From contig NZ_JOCQ01000082.1 in assembly GCF_000720725.1 (NCBI RefSeq), positions 1 to 37,732 on the forward strand: 37,732 nucleotides of DNA. Reading direction: 5' to 3'. The translations under genes and the position numbers were made by a program. The DNA is from Streptomyces rimosus subsp. rimosus. GTDB lineage: Bacteria > Actinomycetota > Actinomycetes > Streptomycetales > Streptomycetaceae. Below the pieces are notes generated by a model that worked only from the letters and a program-made list of their open reading frames with translations, was not told the DNA's origin and ran no database searches. Every line of letters starts with the position of its first letter. Within the stretch, counting starts at the first letter, position 1. Of the stretch, positions 31,052 to 37,732 are shown piece by piece.

Positions 31052-32037
31052 TGACCACCGCATCCGCCGCATCCGGCGCCACCCAGGAACCCGTCGGCCC
31101 CGTCGACTCCTCCCGCGTCCCCCGCTACGCGGGCCCGGCGACCTTCGCCCGGCTGCCCCGCCTCGACCAGGTCGGCACCGCCGACGTCGCGGTGGTCGGC
31201 GTCCCCTTCGACACCGGCGTCTCCTACCGCCCCGGCGCCCGCTTCGGCGGCAACGCCATCCGCGAGGCGTCGCGCCTGCTGCGCCCGTACAACCCGGCCC
31301 AGGACGCGTCCCCCTTCGCGCTCGCCCAGGTCGCGGACGCCGGCGACATCGCCGCCAACCCCTTCAACATCAACGAGGCCGTCGAGACCATCGAGGCCGC
31401 CGCCGACGACCTCCTGGACACCGGCGCCCGCCTGATGACGCTCGGCGGCGACCACACCATCGCGCTGCCCCTGCTGCGCTCCATGGCCAAGAAGCACGGC
31501 CCGGTCGCCCTGCTCCACTTCGACGCCCACCTGGACACCTGGGACACCTACTTCGGCGCCGAGTACACCCACGGCACCCCGTTCCGCCGCGCCGTCGAGG
31601 AAGGCATCCTCGACACCTCCGCCCTCTCCCACGTCGGCACCCGCGGCCCCCTGTACGGCAAGAAGGACCTCGACGACGACGAGAAGATGGGCTTCGGCAT
31701 CGTCACGTCCGCCGACGTCATGCGCCGCGGCGTCGACGAGGTCGCCGACCAGCTCCGCCAGCGCATCGGCGACCGCCCCCTGTACATCTCCATCGACATC
31801 GACGTCCTCGACCCGGCCCACGCCCCCGGCACCGGCACCCCCGAGGCCGGCGGCCTCACCTCCCGAGAACTCCTCGAAATCCTCCGCGGCCTCTCCACCT
31901 GCAACCTGATCTCAGCCGACCTGGTAGAGGTGGCCCCCGCCTACGACCACGCGGAGATCACGTCGGTGGCGGCGTCCCACACGGCGTACGAGCTGACGAC
32001 GATCATGTCGCGGCAGATTGCGGCGGGGCGGGGGTGA
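31051..32037 (+). CDS. speB: Agmatinase / ureohydrolase
   Basis: This 328-residue manganese enzyme of the arginase/agmatinase family converts agmatine (or a related guanidino compound) to putrescine plus urea. Metal ligands are in G-G-D-H-T-I, H-F-D-A-H-L-D-T-W (D-A-H-x-D) and S-I-D-I-D-V-L-D-P. P-G-T-G-T-P-E-A-G-G-L follows in the standard place. The ATG at 31051 begins a hydrophilic N-terminus; upstream in-frame codons overlap the divergent promoter. Guanidinobutyrase or guanidinopropionase activity is also possible within the family. Confidence 0.9.
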   Translation: MTTASAASGATQEPVGPVDSSRVPRYAGPATFARLPRLDQVGTADVAVVGVPFDTGVSYRPGARFGGNAIREASRLLRPYNPAQDASPFALAQVADAGDIAANPFNINEAVETIEAAADDLLDTGARLMTLGGDHTIALPLLRSMAKKHGPVALLHFDAHLDTWDTYFGAEYTHGTPFRRAVEEGILDTSALSHVGTRGPLYGKKDLDDDEKMGFGIVTSADVMRRGVDEVADQLRQRIGDRPLYISIDIDVLDPAHAPGTGTPEAGGLTSRELLEILRGLSTCNLISADLVEVAPAYDHAEITSVAASHTAYELTTIMSRQIAAGRG

Positions 32038-32044
32038 ATCCGGG

Positions 32045-32074
32045 CCGCCCGGTGCCCGGCCGGGCACCGGGCGG
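32045..32074. terminator. Bidirectional terminator, perfect 30-bp palindrome
   Basis: Two 15-nt arms (CCGCCCGGTGCCCGG and its complement) meet with no spacer, 7 nt after the agmatinase stop and 17 nt before the end of the convergent gene. Because it is symmetric, it can fold on both transcripts. Confidence 0.85.
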
Positions 32075-32091
32075 TCACGGCGTGCCGCGCT

Positions 32092-34452
32092 TCACAGCAT
32101 GTCGGGGTCGTCCCACTGGCCCGACAGGGCAGCGGCCCAGTGCGGATGCGAAGCGGTGACCGGGTCGATCTCCTGAGCCCATGCGCGCAGACTGCGCTTC
32201 GCGTCCAGCTCCTCCGCCCACACCGTGAAACCGCTCTCCGCCCGTAGCCGGGACAGGGCCAGCAGGGTGCACAGCTGCCGCAGCCCGCTGCTGAGAACAT
32301 GCTCCGCGACCGCGCCTTCGGCGTGCGTCGTAAGCACCCGCCCGGACGTACCGTCCAGCAACAGCCCCGCGCGCACCCACTTTCCCAGAGCGAAGAGCGG
32401 TCCCGGACCGGCGTCCGGGGGGAGGACGGTGGTGTCGGTGACCTCGGCGAGGGCATGAGGCGGGCGGAATGATACGTACGGGAGCGTCCCCTCGAGGTCC
32501 GGGAGACCCACTTCGGTCAGGAATCGCACGGTGTCCGGATGCGTGATGCCCGCCGGGAGGCCGGTGCGGGGGATGACGCGGCACGCGCCCTGCCCGAACG
32601 CCGATTCGTACCATCCCTGTGGCGGCTCATGTCCCGCGCGGACGGTGGTCGGCATCGGCCATACCGACGTCCGATTGTGGGCGCTGAGCAGCGGAAGCGA
32701 GCGCCAGCGAGGCGCTGATGTCACACGCGACGGATCGGGCGCGCCGAGGGCGTAAAGGCCACCGTGTCCGCCGTAGACCAGCGTTCCGTCGGTGGCCACG
32801 GCCAGACAGGAAGAAGAGGAGGGGGACCGGGGCGCGGGGCTCTGGTCGAGTTCGTCCGATACCTGGACCGGTTCGAAAACGCGGTGGGCGGCGTGCTCGA
32901 CATCGCCGTCATCGTCGTAGTACAGCGCGACCTGGACGGCATCCCCGACCGGCGTGCCGTCGTCGAGCCTCCACAAGCGCTCCTCGACCCACTCGTCCGC
33001 GTCCGCGCCCGCTTCGTCGTCGAAGTCGTCCTCGTCGATCATCAGTTGCCCGGCGACCACGTCCGTGCCGTCGGTGATGCCGACCACGGCCTCGTCGGCC
33101 CGCGCGGCGTCGTGTTCCGCCGAAGGTCCGAACAAGGCGTACGGGCGCCAGCGCGACCAGCGGGTCAGCCACGGCAGGTCACCGGCCGAATGCGCAAGAC
33201 GGGCGGCGAAGTCGGTGGCGCCACGATTCATCGACGCCCAGTGCAGCCAGGAAACCCACTCTTCGTGAGTGTCCGGTTCGACGCCGGCTTCCTCCAGGTA
33301 GTGCGCATCGGCCGCGGGAGTGTTCGGCGGAATTCCGCCGGAGAACGCGAAGGCCAGCCCGGTGAGCAGGGCACGCCGGTCGGCATTCGCAAGAAAGGCG
33401 GGTTCTTCGGCCAGGTCGGGCAGCGTACCGGCGGCCGCGCAGTGCAGAGGAAGCGCGCGGGCGGCGTACCACGCGACGGAGTCGTGCCCCCGCCAGGGAG
33501 TGGTCACTCCGGGCAGGCGGAGCGAACGGTCCAGCAAAGCATCGGCGATACGGATATGTTCTGCCGAGCTGAACGGACGGTGCTCACGTACGAGATGACG
33601 TACGCCGTCCGTGACGAACGCGACGCGGTCCACGGTGGATGCGACGCGGTCCGTGCCGAATCCGGCCCGTGGTGCTCCGGCTGTTTCCGCCGCGGCGTCC
33701 TCGCCCGTTCCTTCGGCATCGTCGGGCCGCGCCGTGGCGGGCACCATCGTGATGAGCCCGGGCAGAGCACTCACTGCGGCCCGCAAATTCGCCGGTTCGT
33801 CCGGCAGTTCGAGCGCCGCGCACAGCGTGGACCAGGCAGGCAGCGGCACGTCCCGGGTCTCGGCCGAGGCCAGGGCTCGCAGCTGCGGAAAGCGGGTGAG
33901 GGCGTCGAGAAGGTCATGACGACCGGACGGAGCGTTGTCCGGCACTTCGAACGGGGGGAGATCCTCCCCTTCCAGAACTGACGACAACGGCACGCGTTCC
34001 TGGACGTTGTCGGTCTCGACGAGTACGGCGACGGGGCAGGCGGCATTCCGCAGCAACGGCACGATGACATGCCGCAGCAGCCGCTCAGGTTCCGTCGATG
34101 TCGCCGTGCCACCTGCCCACTGGACATTGCCGAACCCGATGACCGCCCCGTCCTCGCCGTGGGTCCGCTGTCGGAACGCATCGGCCAGCGGGGCGTTGCG
34201 CGTCCGCAGGAAACGCTCGTCGAAGCCCCAGGAAGCGATGAGCTGTGCGGCCACGGCGTCCGCGGTGCGGCCCCGGCAGTCGACGTAATGGGAAACGACC
34301 GGGAACTCGCTCCGGCCGGCCGCTTCCGTCACGTCTTCCACGCACGACGTCTTCCCGGCACCGATCGGGCCGGCGACGGGAAGCGTCAGATGGCGCCGGT
34401 CCGGTGCCCGCAGCCACTCCGACAACCTGGCGGTGACAGCTTCACGGGACAC
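32092..34452 (-). CDS. P-loop NTPase fused to a SUKH-like region; probable immunity protein
   Basis: This 786-residue soluble protein has a Walker A motif G-P-I-G-A-G-K-T-S at residues 28-36. The adjacent hydrophobic strand (A-V-I-G-F-G-N-V) shows no classical Walker B acid, so ATPase activity is uncertain. The middle (about 250-600) is poorly conserved-looking and includes an acidic stretch (D-E-D-D-F-D-D-E-A). The C-terminal about 170 residues (F-L-T-E-V-G-L-P...Y-V-S-F-R-P...L-F-A-L-G-K...L-L-D-G-T-S-G-R-V-L) read like the SUKH-4 group of immunity proteins. It starts 57 bp after the toxin-like gene on the same strand, the usual toxin-then-immunity order. ATG at 34452. Confidence 0.72.
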   Translation of the reverse strand: MSREAVTARLSEWLRAPDRRHLTLPVAGPIGAGKTSCVEDVTEAAGRSEFPVVSHYVDCRGRTADAVAAQLIASWGFDERFLRTRNAPLADAFRQRTHGEDGAVIGFGNVQWAGGTATSTEPERLLRHVIVPLLRNAACPVAVLVETDNVQERVPLSSVLEGEDLPPFEVPDNAPSGRHDLLDALTRFPQLRALASAETRDVPLPAWSTLCAALELPDEPANLRAAVSALPGLITMVPATARPDDAEGTGEDAAAETAGAPRAGFGTDRVASTVDRVAFVTDGVRHLVREHRPFSSAEHIRIADALLDRSLRLPGVTTPWRGHDSVAWYAARALPLHCAAAGTLPDLAEEPAFLANADRRALLTGLAFAFSGGIPPNTPAADAHYLEEAGVEPDTHEEWVSWLHWASMNRGATDFAARLAHSAGDLPWLTRWSRWRPYALFGPSAEHDAARADEAVVGITDGTDVVAGQLMIDEDDFDDEAGADADEWVEERLWRLDDGTPVGDAVQVALYYDDDGDVEHAAHRVFEPVQVSDELDQSPAPRSPSSSSCLAVATDGTLVYGGHGGLYALGAPDPSRVTSAPRWRSLPLLSAHNRTSVWPMPTTVRAGHEPPQGWYESAFGQGACRVIPRTGLPAGITHPDTVRFLTEVGLPDLEGTLPYVSFRPPHALAEVTDTTVLPPDAGPGPLFALGKWVRAGLLLDGTSGRVLTTHAEGAVAEHVLSSGLRQLCTLLALSRLRAESGFTVWAEELDAKRSLRAWAQEIDPVTASHPHWAAALSGQWDDPDML

Positions 34453-34509
34453 GGCGCTCGACTCCGTTCATTCCTTCGGGCCTTCGCGGGAACGCTACTA
34501 CGCCACCGG

Positions 34510-37500
34510 CTATTCGTGCACCTTGATCCAGACGCGGAGAAGTTCACCCCGGACCCGGTCCATGTCGTCCTTCCAGCTCTGCTTCACCGCTTCCTGCGCC
34601 TCCTTCGTCGTTTCCCCGACGGCGAAGGGGCCGTAACGGTAATTGGTCCCGTACGAGACCTCCATGTCACTCTTCTTTTCCGGCTCGGTCAGCAGTCCCT
34701 GTTTCTTCATCTCGCCGTACGGAATACGTGGGGCGCCGTCCGGGCGGTCGAGATTCTCACTGAGGTAGTGGGCACAGGCGGCGCCGCCCAGATCGCCCGA
34801 GCTGCCGCAGGGCTCGAACTCGGTGAACATGGCACTGCGCTGGTACCTCTGGCCATCGAGCTGCCGCAGTCCTTCGCCGGCTGCGGGTTCCGAGTGGTCC
34901 GGATTGTCCACACCTTCTCCGGGAGGTACGGAGGATCCGACGATGTAATGGGTTCGCTCATTCCCGTCGGCGTCCGTTTCCGTCACCTCGAAGACCGCGT
35001 AGTTCCGTCCGGAGAAATCCGGAAGGATCGCCAGGTCACCCTGTTTCGACTCCAAAAGGTTCTTGATGCGCGTGCGTTCCGTGCGGAGATTCTTCCGGTA
35101 CTCCCTCGCGGTCTGCGGCGTCATGTCGTCCGGCATGGGCACGTTCTGCTGTGCCACGTATTCGATGGCCCGTCCCCGGGCGTCGCCCAGTTTTCCCTCG
35201 GCGGGCTTGTGTCCCCGGTGGTGCTCCAAGCCCTCCGGGTTGATGTCATGACCGTCGATCTGCGTGTGCTGCGCGTGGTAGGTGTAGCTCAAGCGGGCAA
35301 GGCAGGAGACCGTCGCCATCCTGTCGTCCCTCCCCAACTTCTCGTACCTGTCGCCCAGCAGATTGTTCAGGGCGGCCTCGTCCACCCGGCCGTGCTGGCG
35401 CAGGTGGTCCATCACCGCCCCCAGCGGTGAATCGCCATGCTCGTCCCGGTCTGCCCAATGGTTGAGGTTTCCCAGAACCCTGTCCCAGTTCACCTGCCGG
35501 ACCACGTGGGTCTTACGGAACCGCTGCTGGGCCTCGTCGCCCAGCATGCCCTGCGCGGTGTGATCCGGTCCCTGCTCCTGCCCGTACCCCGGCGTGCCTT
35601 CCGCGGCCTGGGAATCCAGCGGCTGCTGGAGCGCGTGACGTGTTTGCGCCGCCGTTCGCTTCTTGGGCTTCTTTGCGGCCGGATTCTGCTGGCCGTCGGA
35701 CGACGGTTCCGACTGCGGCTTCCCCGCGGGCTCGGCGGCCGGCCTGCGGGCGCCCCCGTCACCTGCCCGAGCCGGAGGGCCGTCACCGGTGATCGGCCGG
35801 CGGTCATGCCCCAGCGGAACGGCGTGCACGCCGTGATCGCCGCTGTGGAGGGGCTGGTCGCTGCGGCGGCCGGTCTGGGAGTCGACGTAGGTGATCTTGC
35901 CCTGGTGGTTGACGGCGTTCCAGGCGTGGGCGCGGCCGTGGCGGTCCTGGGTGATGATGACCGCCTGCGAGCCGTGACCGGCCTGGCGAAGGGTGTTCTC
36001 CAGGCGGTTGAAGGCGTCGCGGCCGTTGCCGTAATCGCTGAAGCGCGCACCGAGGGTGTTCTCGATGCGGTCGCGGCCGTTGCGCTCGCCGCGGTCGGAA
36101 GGGGTGCCGTCCGAGTTGAGGTCCGGGGTTCGGTGGGCCGCGGCGGTGGGGTTGCCGGAGTAGGTGTCGGCCGTGGCGAGCGCGGCGTCCACGCAGTTGT
36201 TGTTGCGGCCCGGTGCGTCGGATCCGGGTTCGTTGATGCGGTTGACCCAGTCGCCGTTGTTCGGGTCCGGGTGAGGCTCCGGATTGCCGTTCTCATCCCG
36301 TGGGATCGCCTCATCGACCCGTCGCTGGTGCTCGTCGGAGGGGCCGTCGAGGCCGCCGGGGCGTTCGCGGTTGCGGGTTTCGGAGGTGGGGGTCGGAGGG
36401 TCGTCGTGGTTGGGGGCGTCGTGGTGCTCGGGGGCGTCGTTCTGGTTGGGAACGTCGTGTTGGTTGTGAGTGGTGTCGTTCTGGTTCGGGGTGTCGGTCT
36501 GGGTGGGGTGGTTGTTCTGATTGCCGTCGCCGTGCTCGTCGTGCCCGGGGCTGTCGTGGGAGGGTGCGCCCGGGTACTGGTGGGGTGGCTGCTGCTGGTT
36601 GTACGGGTTGGGCTGATGCTGCGGGGCAGGCTGCTGGTGAGGAGCAGGCTGCTGGTGGGGCTGGGCGTACGGCGCCTGCTGCTGGTATGGGTTGGGCTGA
36701 TGCGGCTGCGTGTAGGGAGCCTGTTGCTGGTACGGGCCGGGCTGGTGGGGCTGCTGGTAAGGGTTCGGCTGGGGCTGCGCGTAGGGGGTCTGCTGTTGGT
36801 ACGGGGTGTGCTGCGGTGGCTGGGAGTGAGGCTGGGTTTGCGGCTGCGGCTGCGGCTGCGGCTGGTGTTGGTTTTGGTGCTGGTTCTGCGGGCTGGGCTG
36901 GGGGTGGGGCTGTGGCTGGTGGGGCTGTTGCTGGGGGGTTTGGGTTTGGGCCTTGGTGGGGTCGTATGGGTTGCGGTTGGCGTCGAGGGTGAGGTGCCAG
37001 ACGCCGTCGGCTGCGGTATTGATGGGCTGCTGGCTGATTTCGCCGGTCTGGCTGTCGACCCAGATGACGCGGCCGTCGTGGTTGACGGCGTTGAAGACGT
37101 GGGCGCCGCCGCCCGAGCCGTCGGGGTTCTTGGGCCAGGTGACGAGGACCGCGGCGGCCGCGCCGTGGCCGGCCTGGCGCAGTTCGTCGGCGATGTTGGA
37201 GTAGGCGTCGTGTGAGTTCGGGCCGGAGTTGCGGAACTGGGTGCCCGCCCACTGCTCGATGTTGCGGGTGCCGTCGCGTTCGCCGGAGGCGCGGTCGACG
37301 CCGCCCTTGCCGTCCGAGTCGTACGTACGGACCGCGGACACCTGCGGGTTGCCGTACCAGGACTCGATGAAGGAACGGGTGCAGTCGGCGCAGTTGTTGG
37401 AGCGGCCGAGCACGGTGGGGCCGCCGTCGTTCTGGTACTGGGCCCAGGGGTGGAACGGGTCGTTGAACGCGCGCGGGGTGCCGTCGGGGTTGCGCGGGAA

Positions 37501-37732
37501 AACGTTCAGCAGCGCTTGCTGGTCGTGCGGGTACGGCGAGTACAGACCACTGGGCGCGTGGTTCAGGCTCGCGCGGACGTGCTGGATGCTCGGGCGGTTG
37601 GGGTCCTGGGGGACAGGCGCCTGGTATGGGGGCTGGTGGGGCGTGGGGGGCTGATTCGGTGCGTGCTGAGGGGCCTGCTGGTGCGGTTGTTGCTGGTTCT
37701 GGTGGGGGAAGGGGTGGGGCTGTGGCTGGTGC
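34510..37732 (-). CDS. Polymorphic-toxin-like protein: two papain-fold domains, Pro/Gln linkers, C-terminal deaminase-like domain (partial)
   Basis: The frame is open to the window edge; 1073 residues are seen and the N-terminus is missing. A GTG at 37413 is internal because the reading frame continues upstream in Q/P-rich sequence. Numbering from that codon: residues 1-130 and 400-535 are two Tox-PL-like papain-fold domains with triads C8-H105-D120 and C407-H496-D511 (N-N-C..., A-H-x-x-N-A-V-N, V-D-S-Q-T-G). Residues 155-345 are a Gln/Pro/His linker. A helical region (about 640-790) leads to a deaminase-like domain (about 785-895) with H840-S-E842, P-C869 and C880. Such proteins deliver C-terminal toxins to competitors. 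The downstream SUKH-type gene would protect the producer. Confidence 0.72.
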   Translation of the reverse strand, partial: HQPQPHPFPHQNQQQPHQQAPQHAPNQPPTPHQPPYQAPVPQDPNRPSIQHVRASLNHAPSGLYSPYPHDQQALLNVFPRNPDGTPRAFNDPFHPWAQYQNDGGPTVLGRSNNCADCTRSFIESWYGNPQVSAVRTYDSDGKGGVDRASGERDGTRNIEQWAGTQFRNSGPNSHDAYSNIADELRQAGHGAAAAVLVTWPKNPDGSGGGAHVFNAVNHDGRVIWVDSQTGEISQQPINTAADGVWHLTLDANRNPYDPTKAQTQTPQQQPHQPQPHPQPSPQNQHQNQHQPQPQPQPQTQPHSQPPQHTPYQQQTPYAQPQPNPYQQPHQPGPYQQQAPYTQPHQPNPYQQQAPYAQPHQQPAPHQQPAPQHQPNPYNQQQPPHQYPGAPSHDSPGHDEHGDGNQNNHPTQTDTPNQNDTTHNQHDVPNQNDAPEHHDAPNHDDPPTPTSETRNRERPGGLDGPSDEHQRRVDEAIPRDENGNPEPHPDPNNGDWVNRINEPGSDAPGRNNNCVDAALATADTYSGNPTAAAHRTPDLNSDGTPSDRGERNGRDRIENTLGARFSDYGNGRDAFNRLENTLRQAGHGSQAVIITQDRHGRAHAWNAVNHQGKITYVDSQTGRRSDQPLHSGDHGVHAVPLGHDRRPITGDGPPARAGDGGARRPAAEPAGKPQSEPSSDGQQNPAAKKPKKRTAAQTRHALQQPLDSQAAEGTPGYGQEQGPDHTAQGMLGDEAQQRFRKTHVVRQVNWDRVLGNLNHWADRDEHGDSPLGAVMDHLRQHGRVDEAALNNLLGDRYEKLGRDDRMATVSCLARLSYTYHAQHTQIDGHDINPEGLEHHRGHKPAEGKLGDARGRAIEYVAQQNVPMPDDMTPQTAREYRKNLRTERTRIKNLLESKQGDLAILPDFSGRNYAVFEVTETDADGNERTHYIVGSSVPPGEGVDNPDHSEPAAGEGLRQLDGQRYQRSAMFTEFEPCGSSGDLGGAACAHYLSENLDRPDGAPRIPYGEMKKQGLLTEPEKKSDMEVSYGTNYRYGPFAVGETTKEAQEAVKQSWKDDMDRVRGELLRVWIKVHE
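34729..35061 (-). other. Deaminase-like domain coding segment
   Basis: It encodes the strand pair Y-A-V-F-E-V-T-E-T-D-A-D-G-N-E-R-T-H, then D-H-S-E-P-A-A-G-E-G-L (zinc His and catalytic Glu) and F-T-E-F-E-P-C-G-S-S...A-A-C-A-H-Y-L. The order beta-hairpin, HxE helix, strand, PC...C helix matches the bacterial toxin deaminase superfamily. Ten residues between the two cysteines is wider than the common PCxxC, so the second zinc ligand assignment is tentative. Confidence 0.6.
35809..36216 (-). other. Second papain-fold (Tox-PL-like) domain segment
   Basis: It encodes N-N-N-C-V-D-A-A-L-A-T-A-D-T-Y-S-G, then L-R-Q-A-G-H-G-S-Q-A-V-I-I-T, R-A-H-A-W-N-A-V-N and V-D-S-Q-T-G. Cys, His and Asp are spaced as in the first domain. 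Confidence 0.7.
36379..36951 (-). repeat. Gln/Pro/His/Asn-rich repeat linker in the toxin-like gene
   Basis: It encodes repeated units around Q-P-N-P-Y-Q-Q-Q-A-P-Y-A-Q-P-H followed by N-Q-N-D/H-D-A-P repeats. The plus strand is strongly G/T-rich throughout. Low complexity suggests a flexible spacer between the two papain-fold domains. Confidence 0.85.
36933..36961 (+). other. Canonical G-quadruplex motif
   Basis: Four runs of at least three G (36933-36938, 36942-36944, 36948-36950, 36958-36961) are separated by loops of 3, 3 and 7 nt on the plus strand, which is the template strand of the toxin-like gene. Confidence 0.6.
37024..37413 (-). other. First papain-fold (Tox-PL-like) domain segment
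   Basis: It encodes N-N-C-A-D-C-T-R-S-F-I-E-S-W-Y-G-N, L-R-Q-A-G-H-G-A-A-A-A-V-L-V-T, A-H-V-F-N-A-V-N and V-D-S-Q-T-G. The upstream residues still inside the window (P-H-D-Q-Q-A-L-L-N-V-F-P-R-N-P) probably belong to the same module. Confidence 0.7.

Noticed and set aside
36379..36951. Possible CRISPR-like or VNTR array
   Set aside because: The units are irregular codon-level repeats in an open frame, without constant repeats and unique spacers.
35437..37215. A 592-codon plus-strand frame rich in Val/Leu/Gly that could look like a membrane protein
   Set aside because: It is the complement of the Gln/Pro/His-rich linker of the toxin-like gene. The hydrophobic look is a by-product of CAG/CCC/CAC codons read in reverse.
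37227..37413. GTG at 37413 as the true start of the toxin-like gene
   Set aside because: The frame stays open upstream to the window edge with the same Gln/Pro/His-rich style and a conserved-looking segment (H-D-Q-Q-A-L-L-N-V-F-P). That segment belongs to the papain-fold module, so the gene is truncated by the window instead.

Overview
The window reads as a chromosomal segment of a Streptomyces species. Supporting signs are the very high GC content, the almost exclusive use of G/C-ending codons, GTG starts, a lone TTA (bldA-type) codon in an adpA gene, and a gene order matching the well-known Streptomyces block cebR-cebEFG-bglC / ornA-adpA / glmS-hexosaminidase / leucine-catabolism genes / agmatinase.

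Layout. (1) 1-10.7 kb is a polysaccharide block. It holds a secreted GH18 chitinase-like protein, a GH1 beta-glucosidase (bglC), the cello-oligosaccharide ABC importer (cebG, cebF, cebE; no ATPase gene here), the divergent LacI repressor cebR, and a secreted GH6 + GH5 cellulase pair. A perfect 14-bp CebR box lies in front of cebE. One imperfect and one perfect box lie in front of the cellulase pair, so extracellular cellulases, importer, intracellular glucosidase and repressor form one self-contained cellulose-use module. (2) 10.7-16.5 kb is regulatory. It has an AraC regulator divergent from an NAD(P)-binding oxidoreductase, a tRNA-His with encoded CCA, ornA coupled to adpA (the developmental master regulator, here with an unusual His/Gly-rich tail), a small membrane protein and a universal stress protein. 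(3) 17-21 kb is amino-sugar metabolism: glmS, a small conserved protein and a secreted GH20 beta-N-acetylhexosaminidase, with several stem-loops and a perfect 16-bp palindrome. (4) 21-27.8 kb is the leucine/branched-chain acyl-CoA pathway: carboxyltransferase, biotin carboxylase, HMG-CoA lyase and acyl-CoA dehydrogenase in one tight operon, with a divergent, apparently leaderless TetR repressor and two operators 30 bp apart. (5) 27.8-32 kb has a second acyl-CoA dehydrogenase, a TesB-like thioesterase, a putative phosphatase and an agmatinase. (6) 32-37.7 kb is accessory. A very large Pro/Gln-rich polymorphic-toxin-like protein, open at the window edge, carries two papain-fold (Tox-PL-like) domains and a C-terminal cytidine-deaminase-like domain. 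It is followed by a 786-residue protein with an N-terminal P-loop and a C-terminal SUKH-like region, the likely immunity partner. This pair is the best candidate for a little-described system.

Family calls rest on motif recognition by eye. No database search, profile search or structure prediction was run.
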